From Hetaerina americana (lineage: Eukaryota; Arthropoda; Insecta; Odonata; Calopterygidae), in contig JAKTNV010000001.1 of NCBI GenBank assembly GCA_022747635.1, positions 38,550,072-38,614,071 of the forward strand: a stretch of 64,000 nt of DNA, given 5' to 3'. The position numbers and the translations under genes are program-made. How positions within the stretch are numbered: position 1 is the first letter of the stretch; each line of letters opens with the position of its first letter. The notes under the pieces are model-generated. The model searched no databases and was not told where the DNA came from. It was given only the letters and a program-made list of their open reading frames with translations. Below are positions 1 through 13,020 of the stretch, piece after piece.

Positions 1-3000
1 TCTTAAAAATAAAATCTACGCGCGTACAATAATGTGCGCACACCTTTTCGTCCACTCTTTTATTTACATGGAGAAATGTGGACGCAATGAACGCATTTCA
101 AATCAGAATGATTACATGAAACGCCATGCACACACTGTGCTACATACATAATGAGAAACGCTGAAAGTCAACAAGGCACAGAGAAAGCAGCATCATACTG
201 TGGATAGCCGAGTCAAGTGACATGGTCGAGTTGTGTAAACTCCTCCTCAATTACATTTTGCCGCGACTGAAGAGCAGTGACACGAAAATCCAGAAATGAT
301 CCAATTGCCCCGAAGAAAAAAAGCGCCTCGGTGAGCTAGCTCCCGTCCTACCAGCTCAGCCGGGGCGGTATAATTATTACCGATAGCCCGTGACGGTGCA
401 CCGAAGATCCCGACCGCCATCCTCCCCTCCCCCCGGGGCTCCCCGCTAGTTATAAGCATTAAAGTCCATTCGCTCCTTTCATCGCGGGAGAAAGTGGAAA
501 ACCTTGACTTCAAACCGACACGGCCCCTCGCCCCCCCCCCACAAGTAGCTACCACTCGTCTCGTTCCACACACACACTGTTCTCTCATCTTTCGCTTCTG
601 TTGTCCTTTCTCTGCATCACCTACCAACCGCCCTAACCCCAAACCCCCTCCTCAGTATTCCACTTCCACGAAAATCACCATCCTCTCGCCTCCAGTACCC
701 TCGTCCTAAAACTGCACCTCGTACAGGTCTGGGAAAACAAAAAAACGAACGTGACCCGCCACACGCAAACGAGTGGTTCGATTAACACCCGATTGTGGAG
801 ATATTGATCACTTATTCCACTGGTTGAGTGAATAGATCCTTGAAAAGGAATAATCGTATAATTAATGCAGAAGCTGTATGAAACGCGTTCACTTACGTCC
901 TATAAACGGAGGACTTGAAACATTTATTGATTTCCCCATCCATTCAAACCGTGAGGAAAACTAGGCATTGCAAAAATGAATCGATTTCACGAATATATGT
1001 GGATTATTAAAACTTTCATTAGATATCCTGACAATTTTGCAACATTTGGCATGCAAGAGCCATGATTCTTGTATCAACAATAAAAACTTCACAAATACAA
1101 AAAATGTAAGAGAAAAATTAACTAATGAACCCTTTCGGTCCACGAAATCAAATCTCAGCTTTTTGGTGATACCTACAAGGATTTACGTATTTGGAGCTGA
1201 TATCGCACCAACGAACGAGAAGATAAAACTTTAATCCTTCGAAGCAACAAAACGACCAGTATTTTCATGAATTGTCTTGAACCCAATAAAAGCATTCTAA
1301 GCATTCCCAATTAGGATCTAGGAAATCCTTTTCCACATGATAAAATAGCAATAATTGGAATAATTGCATGATCCTCCGGGGATGCAGAACAAGTACGACA
1401 ATCAAAGCTCTTTATGGTTCTTAATTAAGCATCAGATACGAATTAGGAAGCAACGACTACGTGAAGACGTTGAAGAACAATGGCAAAATTCTTCTCACTT
1501 TCCCCGTCTCATTCTTCGGCCGGGCTAGAGGCGGTTCTCCATGAGCCAGGTTAAATAACTCAACACATTACCACGCGTACAAACAAGAAACGTTTCGAGA
1601 TGTACGGAAAGGGTTGTGCGAAACAAATTTTTTTCCGGAACACCTGACCTAATGAGGGTTTTAAGTGCAATAGTTAGTCACGGGAACTTCCTCCTCATGC
1701 GTACTTTTGTCATATTAACCCAAAGTTAAAGCATGGTCTGTTCCCCAATTACACGACTCGAGCTCGATTCAATAATTTTGTCTGCTGATGAGGAAGAAAT
1801 TTGTCCGAGCATTAGAAATCCGCTACTAAGAGCATTATATCTTAAAGCAAGCTCATTTTTAAAACTCCCCGACAAATATTCCGAGATGAATAAATGTTTG
1901 CACGAAAGGAAACAAAGTTTGAACAACCTTAAATGATAAACTATACTTATATTCCGTTTCTACGTTATTTGATTTCTAAAATATCTACATTTTTCAAAGT
2001 AAAATATATATGCCCAAGGGCATTACAAAAAAGATAATTTCTTACGGTTCTAAAGAATATTGATATGCTGAATAAAATTCATGACACCGGAACTTCACAA
2101 AGGTGTACATCCGTCTTCGTCAACGGCTACATCCAAGGCGGTTCTAATCACCTCGAATATAGCTGAATTTAATACACTCGAACGACACCTAAAATAAAAC
2201 GCAAGAAACTTAAAACCAGTGCTCAATTATGATAAACGTATTTTTCTGCAACAGTTTTCTGTAAAAGGTACTGCTATTGTGTATATATCATCAATTGATT
2301 ATCATTTATCCACTGTAGGTACACTTATATACTACACATCAGAAGATTGACCATTGACAGGATTTTGAAAAGTAACGTTAGCCTCTTCACAGATTTGCAA
2401 CATTTATATATATATGTCGAAGATTAGCGTCTAGGGCTGCATGTATATGTCCTTGAAATATCGCTTAATACGAAAAACCGATGACATGAAGCGCACGATG
2501 TCAATGCTGTCGAGTGTTGAATACCAAGCCTTCGAGGAATGTGGAAGAAAAACAGACTTCTGTGTACAAGTTCCTAAGAGAATAAAACACTTCCCAGAAA
2601 GCTGCCTTTGGTAATTAATACTTCGTCGGAATTACTTTATTTATCACGTGAATTCATACGAATCTCTGTTCAACCAAACTTTTCCGGCATTTCGGCAAGC
2701 TCCAAAAATCGATGGGCTGGTATCAGCAAAACGGAATAACCACGAATAGAATTTATAATTTACAAATAATAGGAAATTGATTGCATCTACCTAAGGCCTT
2801 TGATTGCGTTCATTGTAAAGGTCCTACAATAAATTGAGACTGACAATGTACAATATAAGCGAATGGCCTCTCACTGCAGTCTTAAATGAAGCGATGATCT
2901 ACCTTATTCAGGTCTCATTTTAAAATGAATCCCTCACGACAATCCATAAATTTCACTCAGAGTCGCAGGTCAATTTGATCACCACCACGAGGAACCGACA

Positions 3001-3080
3001 GAAACTAAGGAAAACAATCCCTTTCGTAGAGAGTTGAACATTTTTCACTTTCAATGAGTCACTAACACCACTCGATTGCA
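1..3080. other. Non-genic stretch; G+C-rich patch then A+T-rich DNA
   Basis: Positions 300-720 are G+C-rich with pyrimidine runs and a short poly-C (533-540). The open frame on the minus strand here (247-642, 131 codons) is arginine/glycine-rich, matches no family I know and overlaps another frame on the other strand, so it looks like a composition effect. From about 720 to 3080 the DNA is A+T-rich with stops in all frames. I see no gene, RNA or mobile element in it. Confidence 0.5.
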
Positions 3081-4350
3081 TAATAGGGATAGAAATGCAT
3101 CCTCCTCAAAGAAATATGAAACGGCATCCCGCCGTCGCTTCCTTTGTACGCGTTTCACATACCATAGCAAAGGCGCTGCAACGATGGAGAGGGCACAGTG
3201 ACGTAAGTGAAGCCCCCGCCACGATTTTCCTTAGACGTTCATTATCATTCGGGGGAGAGACGGGGAGGGGTCACAAGGCCACTTGAATAGAAAAAAAGCC
3301 CCCTTCCACGTTTCAGATTCGACCCCCCGATACCCCCAGGCTATTTCCAACTCTCGGCAATCACGTGATGCGACGGAAGAGCAATCCGGAAGGCAGGGAA
3401 GAATAGAGGGCAGGAGGGAGAGAGAGTGACTGGGGGGAAAAGGAGGAGTGACTGGGAGTAGGGTGACCTCGGGAGTCCTCTCCACCTTCGAGCGCCCCTC
3501 GTGGCCCACGCCCGACTGTTTACGCTCTCACCTTGCGACCTCGAACGCTCCAACCTGGCCCATTCATCCATCCCCAGATACCAATCAGCGGAAACTCCCG
3601 AGGAGGGTCGAGTTCATGCAGTAAGACGTGGGAGACGCAATCAGAAACGAAGAAACAACCGAGCTGAATCCCGCGGACGTTTTCGAAGGCTTACGCCGCC
3701 GCCTACACGCACCCTAATTAACACGTACAAGCATGGCGTTCCCCCACCTTTTCTCTCGCTACTTTTCAATTCTCTCACTCTCTACGTTTTACTCCGTGTT
3801 GTTCATTCTTCGGGTGATCCCAAGAGTCCATTTCGAAATGGATGAGACTGCTTCAGTCAGCCCCTGCCCAATTGAATTTAACGACCCAACGACGGAACAA
3901 AACGGAATTTCGGCACTTACGTAACGGGCCCAAGCAGACTAATTGATAACCCGAGTTTTGCAACGAATTGGATTATCTTTAAGCACCAATTGGTAAACAA
4001 AAAGACCCCAACCTCAACCGTCAGATAAGTGAAATGAAATGTATCATCCACGCTCCTCGGGCAGCGAATCCTGAAGGTTCATTGAGATAGAATTAATGAG
4101 TTCTAAACTTTACAAGAAAGAATTTCCGAAGGAAAACACGGCAGAAACGTCCAGTATTATTCACAAACAAGTGCTGAAGAATCAGATATACAAAACCAGA
4201 TGAGGAGTTAATTGACGCTCGGCAGGCCTTCGGGATTAAGAAACTCGATGCCACGCGAAGGAAACGTCGAACTTGAAAAACAAAATGTTTCAAAGTAAGT
4301 AAAAACTTGAAAAAGCACCTAAATAGAAAAACCACTCCGAAGCCCTATGA
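3081..4350. other. G+C-rich patch without a recognised gene
   Basis: From 3095 to about 3720 the sequence is rich in G+C and in purine or pyrimidine runs, with overlapping short frames on both strands, none with recognisable protein motifs. A GTAAGT-type donor-like sequence lies at 3200-3206 on the plus strand (after GTGAC), preceded by a 35-codon open stretch from 3095. With no acceptor or homology this cannot be called an exon. From 3930 to 4350 I see nothing. Confidence 0.35.
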
Positions 4351-4362
4351 CAAACGGCTTGC

Positions 4363-5090
4363 GTGCGGGAGAAAACCCGAACTCGGAGCACAATCTTCTT
4401 GAAAACCTATATTAGAACTAAATGCCTTTATGCCCTTAAGTACCTATATGATCTAAATGCGATCCAAAAGTTGTCCGACAGGAGGGATCTAAAATTAAAT
4501 TTGAAGAAATGTTTCGCTGGAATTTTGGATGAAGAGTATTTCACCCTAAAACGCTTAAGCCATACAAGAAACCAACAGAACAAACGTAGAATCGGTAAAA
4601 TATTTGGTTTTTACGATTACTAAGGATATATCCTCGGGGAAAACATTCGGAAATTTGCGGACTATCAAAACAAAATTAAGATTCACAAAGATGCTACTTG
4701 GAAAATGCACTGTGAGGGTAAATACCTAGGCTATTTTACTTTAGTTAGGCCCCACCAAGAGTATGCCGCGAGTGTAAGGAATCCTCACGAACTAGGCTTA
4801 GTTTTAAAATTAGAAGAGTTCAGCGTAGAGCATATAGGTTTGTGAAAAGTTGGTTTGAACAACGTAGCAGTGTCACGAACTACTGGAAAAACTAGGATGG
4901 GAGTCTATAGTTGACCGTAGGTTGAAATACAGGTTAGCTTAGGCTGGTAAATTTTAGGCATCTCACTCAGCCAAGGATGCTAAAAACATTTTACAGACTT
5001 ACAACGGTAGATCAGTTCACGCAAGTAGAATCAGAGATAGAGAGTAGAACGCATAGATTTAAAAATGTAATTTTTTCCTCGCATGATTAG
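4363..5090 (+). mobile_element. Degenerate CR1/L2-like LINE, RT C-terminal remnant
   Basis: This is the remains of the reverse transcriptase C-terminus of a non-LTR retrotransposon. Reading all plus frames in turn gives the ordered blocks typical of CR1-like elements: LKLNLKKC (about 4489-4515), a KIHKDATWKMH-like stretch (4678-4710), YFTLVRPHQEYAASV with NPHE (about 4732-4790), then after a frame change VQRRAYRFVKSWFEQRSSVTN (about 4818-4880), LEKLGWESIVDRRLKYRL (about 4882-4937) and further on a NILQTYNGRSVH-like block (about 4983-5022). Frame changes and stop codons between the blocks show it is dead. It appears 5'-truncated, since the catalytic RT motifs are not visible upstream. The 3' end is not sharply defined, but a TAGTA/TATA-rich run follows at about 5128-5150. 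Family knowledge supports the LINE call; the exact clade is inferred. Confidence 0.75.
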
Positions 5091-5099
5091 AGAAAAAAT

Positions 5100-8000
5100 G
5101 AGCATGATCGCAGGCGCAAAGAGGATGATTAGTACTAGTAGTATATATATTTTGTCGATATCATACATGCAACTTGAAGAACACCCATTTTTATACCCCA
5201 CGGAACTGAGGGTTTAAATGCAAACAAATCACTATGAACTAGTGTCTCCATCTTGATGGGCGACGATCAAGAAAGACCTTGGGCAATCCGAGCGGACCAT
5301 ACATTCTCGTAGGAGCGGATACCAACTGTAACCAGTAGCGTTCGAAATAATGACTTCATTCGAAATTCATGCAAAAATGGTCCTTTATATACAGTAGTGG
5401 CACAAATAACTTCTGGAAATTTTCAAGGCGCGCCCAAATCTCGGCTTTGCTAAGCTATTAATATTTTTCCCTTTCTTTTAACCTTTTCGTTCATCATCCT
5501 TTTCTATCAACGTCATTGGTAAACTTCATACAACTGAAGTAACCACGAGTTTTTAACTCAGACGATATTTCTAGCAGAGAAAAATAAAAGAATCTTCCAA
5601 TTAATTATAATTACTTACCTTAATATATATTTTACCTTCAAATCTTAAAAACTTGGGGAGGGCAACGGTGACAATGAATCGGTAAAAAGTATTGTTAAAT
5701 AGATATGCTGGTAATGGTGAATCGAAGTTAAAATCAGGGTAACCAAAATTCCAAAATAAATATAGAAGCATTTAAGATAAACGAGTATTAGTGAGTGATT
5801 AGTGCAGCCATACATCGTATTTACTTTAAGAAAAACAAATACCCTTTCCATAAACGCCAACCTATTCAAATCAACTTCTGGAGAACACAGTCGTTGAAAG
5901 TAAGATGTTAGCGCAAAGGACGACGTAAGCATGCAGCACACGACATACAGTTTGAAGTATTTTCCTCCCCAATGAATCATTGCAGCAAAGTAAATCGGCT
6001 ACGTGGTCCATTACTCAGGAACGTGAAAAATGGATCTCAATGAAAGCAGGTTGTTCCCAATGATTACCAATACAAATAAAGATCAAAACCAATGCGTCAT
6101 GCAACCCATTCCCTTGAGAATGTTTTGAAGTACACTTGAAGAAAACCGACGTGGTAAATATTTTCCTACACTTTCGGTTACCGCTGGACCCACGGACTCC
6201 CTCCTCCTCGGAATATTTAAAGACCCGCTACGAAGGAAAAATTCCAATCGATACGAGCCGACGCCATCTGCCGCGAACGAAACGCACGGCGAGACCCTGA
6301 GACATTAATGGGCATGCCTCCGTAATACCTAATCGGTGAGGGGAGGGCGAGAGGTGCATTTTACACGGTCATCACTTCTCCCTTCCCGTGAACAGCACCT
6401 TGGAAGGAGAGGGCGGGAAATGGAAGTAAAAAAAACGAGTCACTCCTACCTGAGGGGGGTAGGTGGTTTATGTTAGGGGAATAGAAGCGGAAGGCGGGTG
6501 GAAGGGCGCACCGTGTTGAGTGTGTGGGAATAAAATGTTCTGTAATGGCGGCGGTCCCCAGATGAAACCGACACGAGGAAGAGCGGGAAGAGAATCGGTC
6601 GGCTGTCTAGGACTGGATTTCCGGTGCCCTGCAGATAGGTTGCGGCATCACACACTCGAGAGAGCATTTTACTCAAACCATTTATCTGAAAATCTCCACG
6701 AAATAATCTTGTGTGCGAGTACAAGCACTTTTGTCCAGACAGTGATCCAGAATTTTGATAATGAAGTGGTAATTTCAACCAGGCAATTTCACCTGTGTAG
6801 AAGACCATTTGAAGGCCTCGCCTTTCGCACATTACGAGACTGATAGCTTCATTTATCAATTGAATAAATAATTACATTGGTTTATTAAGTCCTTGATTGG
6901 TTGGTATGCTCCAACGTGATTTTCACTGAATCGTCTTGAGAATAATCAAATCGGTTACGAGTCAACCTCCGTGAGCTCGTTTTACGTTGGCCGCCCAGTG
7001 AGTGCCATTATCGCACCAGGAAGAAACACATTCCAAACGAGGGGTGGTCGGCGGTAGAGAAGGAAACAAAGAGAGACGGGAGGACGCCGGGGAAAGGGGA
7101 AGAGGAGAAGAAGCGTGGCAGTGACGTGCATGCGTGAGGATCGGGAAGGGAGCAGGTAGAAAATGAAGGGGGGGAGAAAATTCCGGAGAACCCAAGCGGA
7201 GGACTTTCGGGGAAGGGCGGAGAGCTTTTTTCCCTCGTCTTAAGGGACTCGACCGGCTTCAGGGCCCCGTGGAATCACCACTAATGGACTTTCGCTGTCC
7301 TAAGCGGTTACGTCCCTCGCCCGCAGTTCCCTTCCGCTCCCTCGCCTTCCCTCGGGGTCCCAGCCCGAGGAAAAGATCGGGGATGGAGACGGGAAGCGGC
7401 AGTGTTGGGAAATGTGGGAGGTAGTCGGAATAGTGGGAGGAAGATTGGTTAGGCCCTTCGTCTCGGCGCGGGATGCACCTTACTAAGTAAGGAAGAACGT
7501 AGCCAACGGATGATATCCGACGTAGGCCAGAGTGGTCTTCTAAATCAGTGGGAAATTCTTCAGTTCTATTAAGTAATAATTACTTCGTCGGCCACCTTCA
7601 AACGACGAGAGGAACAGAAAACCTTATCAGAAAATATTTCTTCGGGAGGGTATATTCACAAGAAAACGAATAACAATGAATCCAGGAGGACTGAGATTAA
7701 CAAAAACAACATATTTATTGAACATTGTTTAAGATTAGTTTAAAGCTTCCTAAGACGCCTAGTGGTTGAGGGCTTCATTTTGCTATTGGTAATTATTTGA
7801 CGCAATCATGTGTGCATCGAGTTGGTATCCGATAACTGAATTCTAGAGCGGTATAATCAATCTGATTCGAATACACGTGAATATTATCACACCTTCAGTC
7901 TAAAAGCCTTATTCTCCCTCAGAAATCCCACCATTATTTCAGATACTACGTTTCGATTTAACAAATTATCTTTTCATCACTGCCCAGGCTCAGAGACATC

Positions 8001-8990
8001 GATTTCCGTCTTATAAACTTCTCAAGAGTTCATAAAAATATTTTTCGAATAATATTTTGCTTTGTAACATATTTTCTTAAAATATTGTTTGGAATTGAAA
8101 ACTTACTCTATCTTAGGTAATTCCACATAGTGCTAACTGAAATCAATAATCATATTGTACCTACTACGAATATGGAATCCTGGCGCTCGCGAACTCTTTT
8201 CGCGTTAAGAATAACATTTAACAGCAGTCGGGAAGAATAACAGTGATTTTTACGTACGCGTTCCGCCAGAAATTAATTTTACCCAAGAGAGGAAAATAAA
8301 TCCAAAGTAGATCAACAATTCCGCTTTCACAACGAAGACTTTAGAAATTCTCTAAGTCAATACAACATAAATTCGTGTAAATAAATAGGTGCGTTTCGTC
8401 TCCCACTTTTCGATTAGTCGCGTTATACTTGGAAGGTAAACTGCTATAAATGAACCGAGGATACACACGGGGATGAGAGAGAAGAACCGAATCGATCAGT
8501 AGATAGCATGTTATTCGAATCCTTGCCAAAATCAACCACGTCTAAGTTTAACGCTGCACACAGGACTGCAGGCGGAACCTTTCGCAGCGGATTCTAAAAG
8601 GCCGTGCGGGAGAGTTTTTACCAGCAACCTGCGACGCGCACCCTTTTCATAAAGCCTCACACTCGCATCACCAGCCTTTGAAATTACCTGAAAAACGATC
8701 TTGAATATGCATCACAGCCAAAATGCACGAGTCAAGAACATATTATCATTACTTGTTGACGCCTGTGGATTGAAACGTCAGGCCAAACAAAATGAATTAA
8801 TAATCCCAATTCCCGACACAAAAGGCCCAGAAAACCGAAGCAATGTCCTCGGAGATATGATTTTACAAATATGTACGCTTCAAGATAAACTGTCAGTAGC
8901 AGCTTGGCAAGAGTAGCGAGTGATACTTTTCGACTCAGCTTCTTAGCTTACAGTTTGTACGGCCGAGCTTGATTTGTGGGGTTAGTCACT
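5100..8990. other. Non-genic stretch with two G+C-rich patches
   Basis: The DNA is A+T-rich except at about 6180-6660 and 6960-7500, where purine-rich tracts (GGGAAGGGG-like) and CpG dinucleotides are common. A TATTTAAAG motif at 6217-6225 could act as a TATA-like element, but no initiator sits at the right distance. Open frames here (for example 6473-6859 minus, 5645-5980 minus and 8701-8916 plus) show no motifs of a known family. No gene is supported. Confidence 0.4.
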
Positions 8991-8999
8991 CGTATCATA

Positions 9000-9036
9000 A
9001 TGTATGTATGTGTGTGTGTGTGTGTGTGTGTGCGTG
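9000..9036 (+). repeat. (TG)n microsatellite
   Basis: A nearly pure TG dinucleotide run with a few TATG variants sits next to the T-rich end of the tRNA-derived SINE immediately to its right. It probably represents the variable tail of that SINE read in reverse. Confidence 0.9.
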
Positions 9037-9083
9037 TTTTTTTTCAAACACGAAATTCCGCCATATAGCGAACAAATATTCAT

Positions 9084-9375
9084 CCACATGGAAATAGATA
9101 TAAGGAAAAGGTTAAGGAGCACATAAAGGACGAACACAGGAGAGGTGGGGAAGGCGGAATCGAGCAAATCACAAGCGCAAAAATATTTCCTTGACCGGGA
9201 CTTGAACACCAGATCTTTCCATTTGCCGGGCGGATGCCCTAACCACTTGAGCTATCGAGGAAACGTAATTTACACTGAGATTTGCGGGTCTTTTTTTATA
9301 TTAACCAAGTGTCCCGATTCTCTGTGTTCGTCCTTTATAAGTGCTCCTATCCCTTTTTCTTATATCTATTACCAC
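9084..9375 (-). mobile_element. tRNA-derived SINE with inverted flanking arms
   Basis: Read on the minus strand, 9188-9264 resembles a tRNA: an A box (TAGCTCAAGTGG), a 17-nt anticodon-arm-like segment whose loop would read GGC, a B-box-like TGTTCAAGTCC, and six pairing acceptor bases (TTTCCT with AGGAAA). The anticodon and T stems contain mismatches, so it looks like a tRNA-derived element or tRNA pseudogene rather than a working tRNA gene. It is flanked by arms at 9084-9143 and 9319-9375 that are inverted copies of each other, with a shared core around GTGTTCGTCC, GTGCTCCT and CTTATATCTATT. Each arm leads outward into a microsatellite: TG on the left, TA on the right. This fits two SINEs of one family joined head to head, the right one lacking its tRNA head, or a single element with terminal inverted repeats. 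Confidence 0.65.
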
Positions 9376-9513
<138 letters not shown>

Positions 9514-9895
9514 AGGTAATCTACCGATTAAGGTAGGTTTTTAGATGGACACAGCTCCTAATTAAATATTTTGTGACCCCTAGCAAAACACCGCATCCTA
9601 CTCTACATCAGGTCCCCTCTTTAGCTCTGAGTACTTTCTTCCTCCCTTCATCCTGTCCAACATCCCTATCCTGTTCCTTCCCTTTCCTCGTTTGCCTAAC
9701 ATTTTCCCCCAATTACAGTCTTCAGCATCCCGCTGCCGGTCAATACACCCTTCATCCACTTGTCCTGCCTCCGTAGGATTTCTCCCAACAAACCCCTCTC
9801 TTCGCCCACCATACCAAGTACTTCCTTATTTGTTTTCTTCTCTGTCCATTTCACCTTCTCCATTCTTCATTCTTCTCCACACCTACATTTCAAAA

Positions 9896-9898
<3 letters not shown>
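9514..9898 (-). mobile_element. LINE family A copy A1, 5'-truncated 3' tail
   Basis: This stretch aligns along its whole length with 45513-45894 (copy A2). Shared blocks on the plus strand include AATCTACCG, GGTAGGTTTTT, GATGGACACA, TACTCTACATCAGGTCCC, CAACAAACCCCTCTC and CCCACCATACCAAGTACTTC. On the minus strand A2 encodes an RT C-terminus, so A1 is the same LINE end in the same orientation. The match stops abruptly at TTCAAAAGCC (9898), where A2 continues but A1 passes straight into (AT)n. At the other end the LINE 3' terminus meets (TA)n. The copy is therefore a short 5'-truncated insertion with TA repeats on both sides. It contains no intact frame. Confidence 0.8.
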
Positions 9899-9985
<87 letters not shown>

Positions 9986-10013
9986 TACAACATACATATA
10001 TTACACACACACA
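9899..10013. repeat. (AT)n then (AC)n compound microsatellite
   Basis: About 66 bases of AT are followed by about 21 bases of AC and then ATAC/ACAC variants up to 10013. It abuts the truncated 5' side of LINE copy A1. The frames across it are repeat artefacts. Confidence 0.95.
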
Positions 10014-10935
10014 TGCTCTATTAAAGCTCTAAAATAAGGTTGTCTCAACACTCACTATAAAAAACGACACTGTATGGCCTGAAAAACTATGCAATTTGAC
10101 ATCTTTTTGAATAGTTTTTGCGTGATTAATATACGGCAGCATATCGAGCAAGTTGAATTCATGACCTGTAACCCACACTGTTGAAATCGATGCCATTATC
10201 TAGAAGGATCGATATGTTTGTATCAAACTCTTCGATTACCTCCATCGACGAACGCCAATGAGCTAACGAAAGAACAATAAGTTCGGGGAGAATTAGGCAT
10301 ATTAACAAGATTCATAAACCTAACAACGATATGCGAGGGTGGTCTGAAAATTTTCCTGCCTAACAAAGATACAAGACATTTTTTCTGAAATATTCTGAGG
10401 TCGGAAACTTTTCCGACCGCCCTCGTAATGGGGAGCGCTATGAGCGCATTCTGTTACCCTGGTGGGAAAGACATTATTTGGTAAGCAACCGGTGATGGCA
10501 AGTGGAGCATTCCCTTGAGCCACTTTTACACCAAGGCAGCTATCTCACAACGATCGAGACATAGAGCAGACATGCAGTCACGAGGGCAGTAATTGTCGAC
10601 CACTCGCATGTGGCTGGTCCTTCCCCGATGATACGTCGCCATTCAGAAACGGACTCCTGCGGCGGACTCCTCGGACGTAAACCTGCGGCACGAAGCGAGT
10701 AGAATTTCGATAAGGGGAGGAGAGGTGCTAGAGTGGGAGTGACATACGACACGAGCCATGGAGACGGAAAAAAGTCCATCTCCGGACACTGAAGCAAAAA
10801 TTCATGGTCGACATCTGCGAGGGGTCATGAGACGATATCAGGATGGCGACCGCTGGCGCGTGCAGTAAGACCAACGCATTTGGCGGACGAGGGGAGCAAA
10901 TAAATATGTCCATCAGAATGTACAGCAATTTTACA
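10014..10935. other. Non-genic stretch
   Basis: Mixed composition, A+T-rich to about 10400 and then somewhat richer in G+C. Short overlapping frames occur on the minus strand (10540-10797, 10728-10967) without recognisable domains; the second runs into the SINE. I see no gene. Confidence 0.4.
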
Positions 10936-10938
10936 CCT

Positions 10939-11052
10939 ACTGCCACGAGCAGGGAGCGGGATACCACTGAAAATATTCGACACCGCCGCGATTCGAACCA
11001 GGGCCCTCTGGGTTGGAAGCCAGTAAGTTAGCCACCGCATCATCCTGACCCC
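10939..11052 (-). mobile_element. SINE-1 copy c, tRNA-derived head
   Basis: On the minus strand this gives a tRNA-like head with GCGGTGGCTAACTTACTGGC (A-box region) and GGTTCGAATC (B box). It is followed by ATTTTCAGTGG, a block of the SINE-1 body that also follows the head in copy a (15072). Copies a and c share GCGGTGGCT, TACTG, CTTCC, AGGGCCC and GGTTCGAATC in the same order and spacing, which shows common origin. The body fades soon after 10939, so this copy is truncated or diverged at its 3' side. SINEs of this kind are transcribed by RNA polymerase III and mobilised by a partner LINE; nothing here shows current activity. Confidence 0.7.
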
Positions 11053-13020
11053 CGGGTGCATTCAATTATATTGACTAAGCAGACGGTAATAATTCTTATC
11101 CATTCAAATAACAGATGGAATGGCTTTCTTAGTTTCACATCCTTCAAAAACGAAACAAAATATAACAATAAATCTTGAATTCGTTATCTTTTCCCGCAAA
11201 ATGCGGAAATACAAAGATTCTCTCGAAAACAGCTGATTTAATATATTACAAAATAAAAGAATACAAAAAGAGAAAATAAATTTAGCTACACAAGGCTAAG
11301 GAGCCAGACGAGAGAACAATGACATCAAAAACTCAAAATTAATCCTCAAACAAACCAATGTCATATCTACCAGACTCTTGACCTTATGCTTTTATAATGA
11401 TGAACTCGCGAGGGTAAAGACCATACGCATCAAGCACGTATATTACGCAAACCACAAAGGCGCTTCTTCCAATACTTTGTAACATGTTTGGGCAAGACAC
11501 CCGCTTTGCATTAGGTATCAAAGGCTTTAATTCAATGATTCCATCTATAAGGGAAGGGTGACAAAGTCAATCAAGGACCTTACTTCCTCCCAGTTTGGCA
11601 GAACGTTGGTCATGCGCCAGATTTGAGGCTAGCACCGAAGCAACTAGAACATGGGACGAAATTAGCATTAGGATGGCAGGTTAAACACCTGCGGAATGGG
11701 GGGGGAGGAACACTGGGTGCAAAATCCCAGGTCACATGTAAATATATCCTCTCCTCATCGTTCACGTGGTATCTAAGGATTTGTCAAGGATGAATGCGTT
11801 TTACTCCAGGGGAATTTCCACGCATCTAAAGAAAAGACGAATTAGAAGGTCGCCGGGGAATTGACGTTTTACATTAGTCTTAAAATTCAAAATTTCAATG
11901 AGGAACCAGAAAAAGTCAAATTTTCAACACAATGTAACCGTATCTATTGAGTGAATTCCGATCTCAACATCGCCGAATCAAGATTAATTCAGAAAAAAAC
12001 TCAAAGAAACCTCATTATCAGCGTTCTTCGTAAATTCTTTCTTTAGAGCAATTGTATGATGTGAAAGAAATGGAAAAATGGAATCGGTGAACGGTGAAGG
12101 TCTATAAGTATAAGATATTGACCGAATTTTTTTGCTTTAAATTCTAATTTTCCGTTTGATATTTTCAATGTGATTTCCAATGGGATGTCGGAATTAAACC
12201 AGCTGGATTATGTTGGAGGCCAATCAGACGAGGTATTTCAATTCGCATTCATAACCTTTAAAAATGTAAATAAATAACTTTAAACCTAAGTATAATTAAA
12301 TATAACCTACGTTGCTCCATCAAGCGTAGCGTATGCCTCGATCGGAATGAAGGTATTTCTCCCAGCTTCCGGCTGAATTAATCTTCTTACCAAATAGAGT
12401 TCCTGAACTAACAGCATTAAAACTGAAAATTTTATTCGCCATCCATAATCAATGAACCTTAATACCATAAAAAATATACGAAACCAAATGGCATGAACGA
12501 AGAAGCGGATCGACAACGACAATGGCATCATAAAACTTGCACATTTTTCCGGAATAAAGTCAATACGGATTGAAAAAAACATCATGAAACATGTTGTTAT
12601 AACACTGATAGGGAAAGGGCTGAATATAATAATTTCATATATATTTTACAGAAACTTCCTATAACAACGTGAAGCAGCATTTCGGAATCCAAAAGTCAGT
12701 TGTATTGAGTAAGGAAGGATATATGCTGCATCCAACAAATTAAGGGTAATTTCATTATGAAATCGACGGGGAAACCTCCTTAGTATCCGACGGAGTCAAT
12801 TACTGTCATGAATGCGACGTGCAAAACATTAATGACACTCACTCTAACGCGAGTCCCCAAACGTAAGAGTTTCCTAACAATCTTTATCTCTAACATGGAT
12901 TCCTCCACGGTCCTACATGCTATGCGTTTGTTAACCAACTATTGACATTTTCCCTCGGGAAAAAAATATTAATGACCGGCAAGTAGGTCAACCTTTCGAC
13001 GCGAAAAAATAAATTACACG
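11053..13020. other. A+T-rich stretch, nothing recognised
   Basis: The DNA is A+T-rich, with a short poly-G run near 11700. The only longer frame (12307-12585 minus, 92 codons) is hydrophobic by composition and shows no known motif. Confidence 0.45.

Noticed and set aside
9188..9264. Functional tRNA gene on the minus strand
   Set aside because: Mismatches in the anticodon and T stems and flanking SINE-like arms point to a tRNA-derived element.
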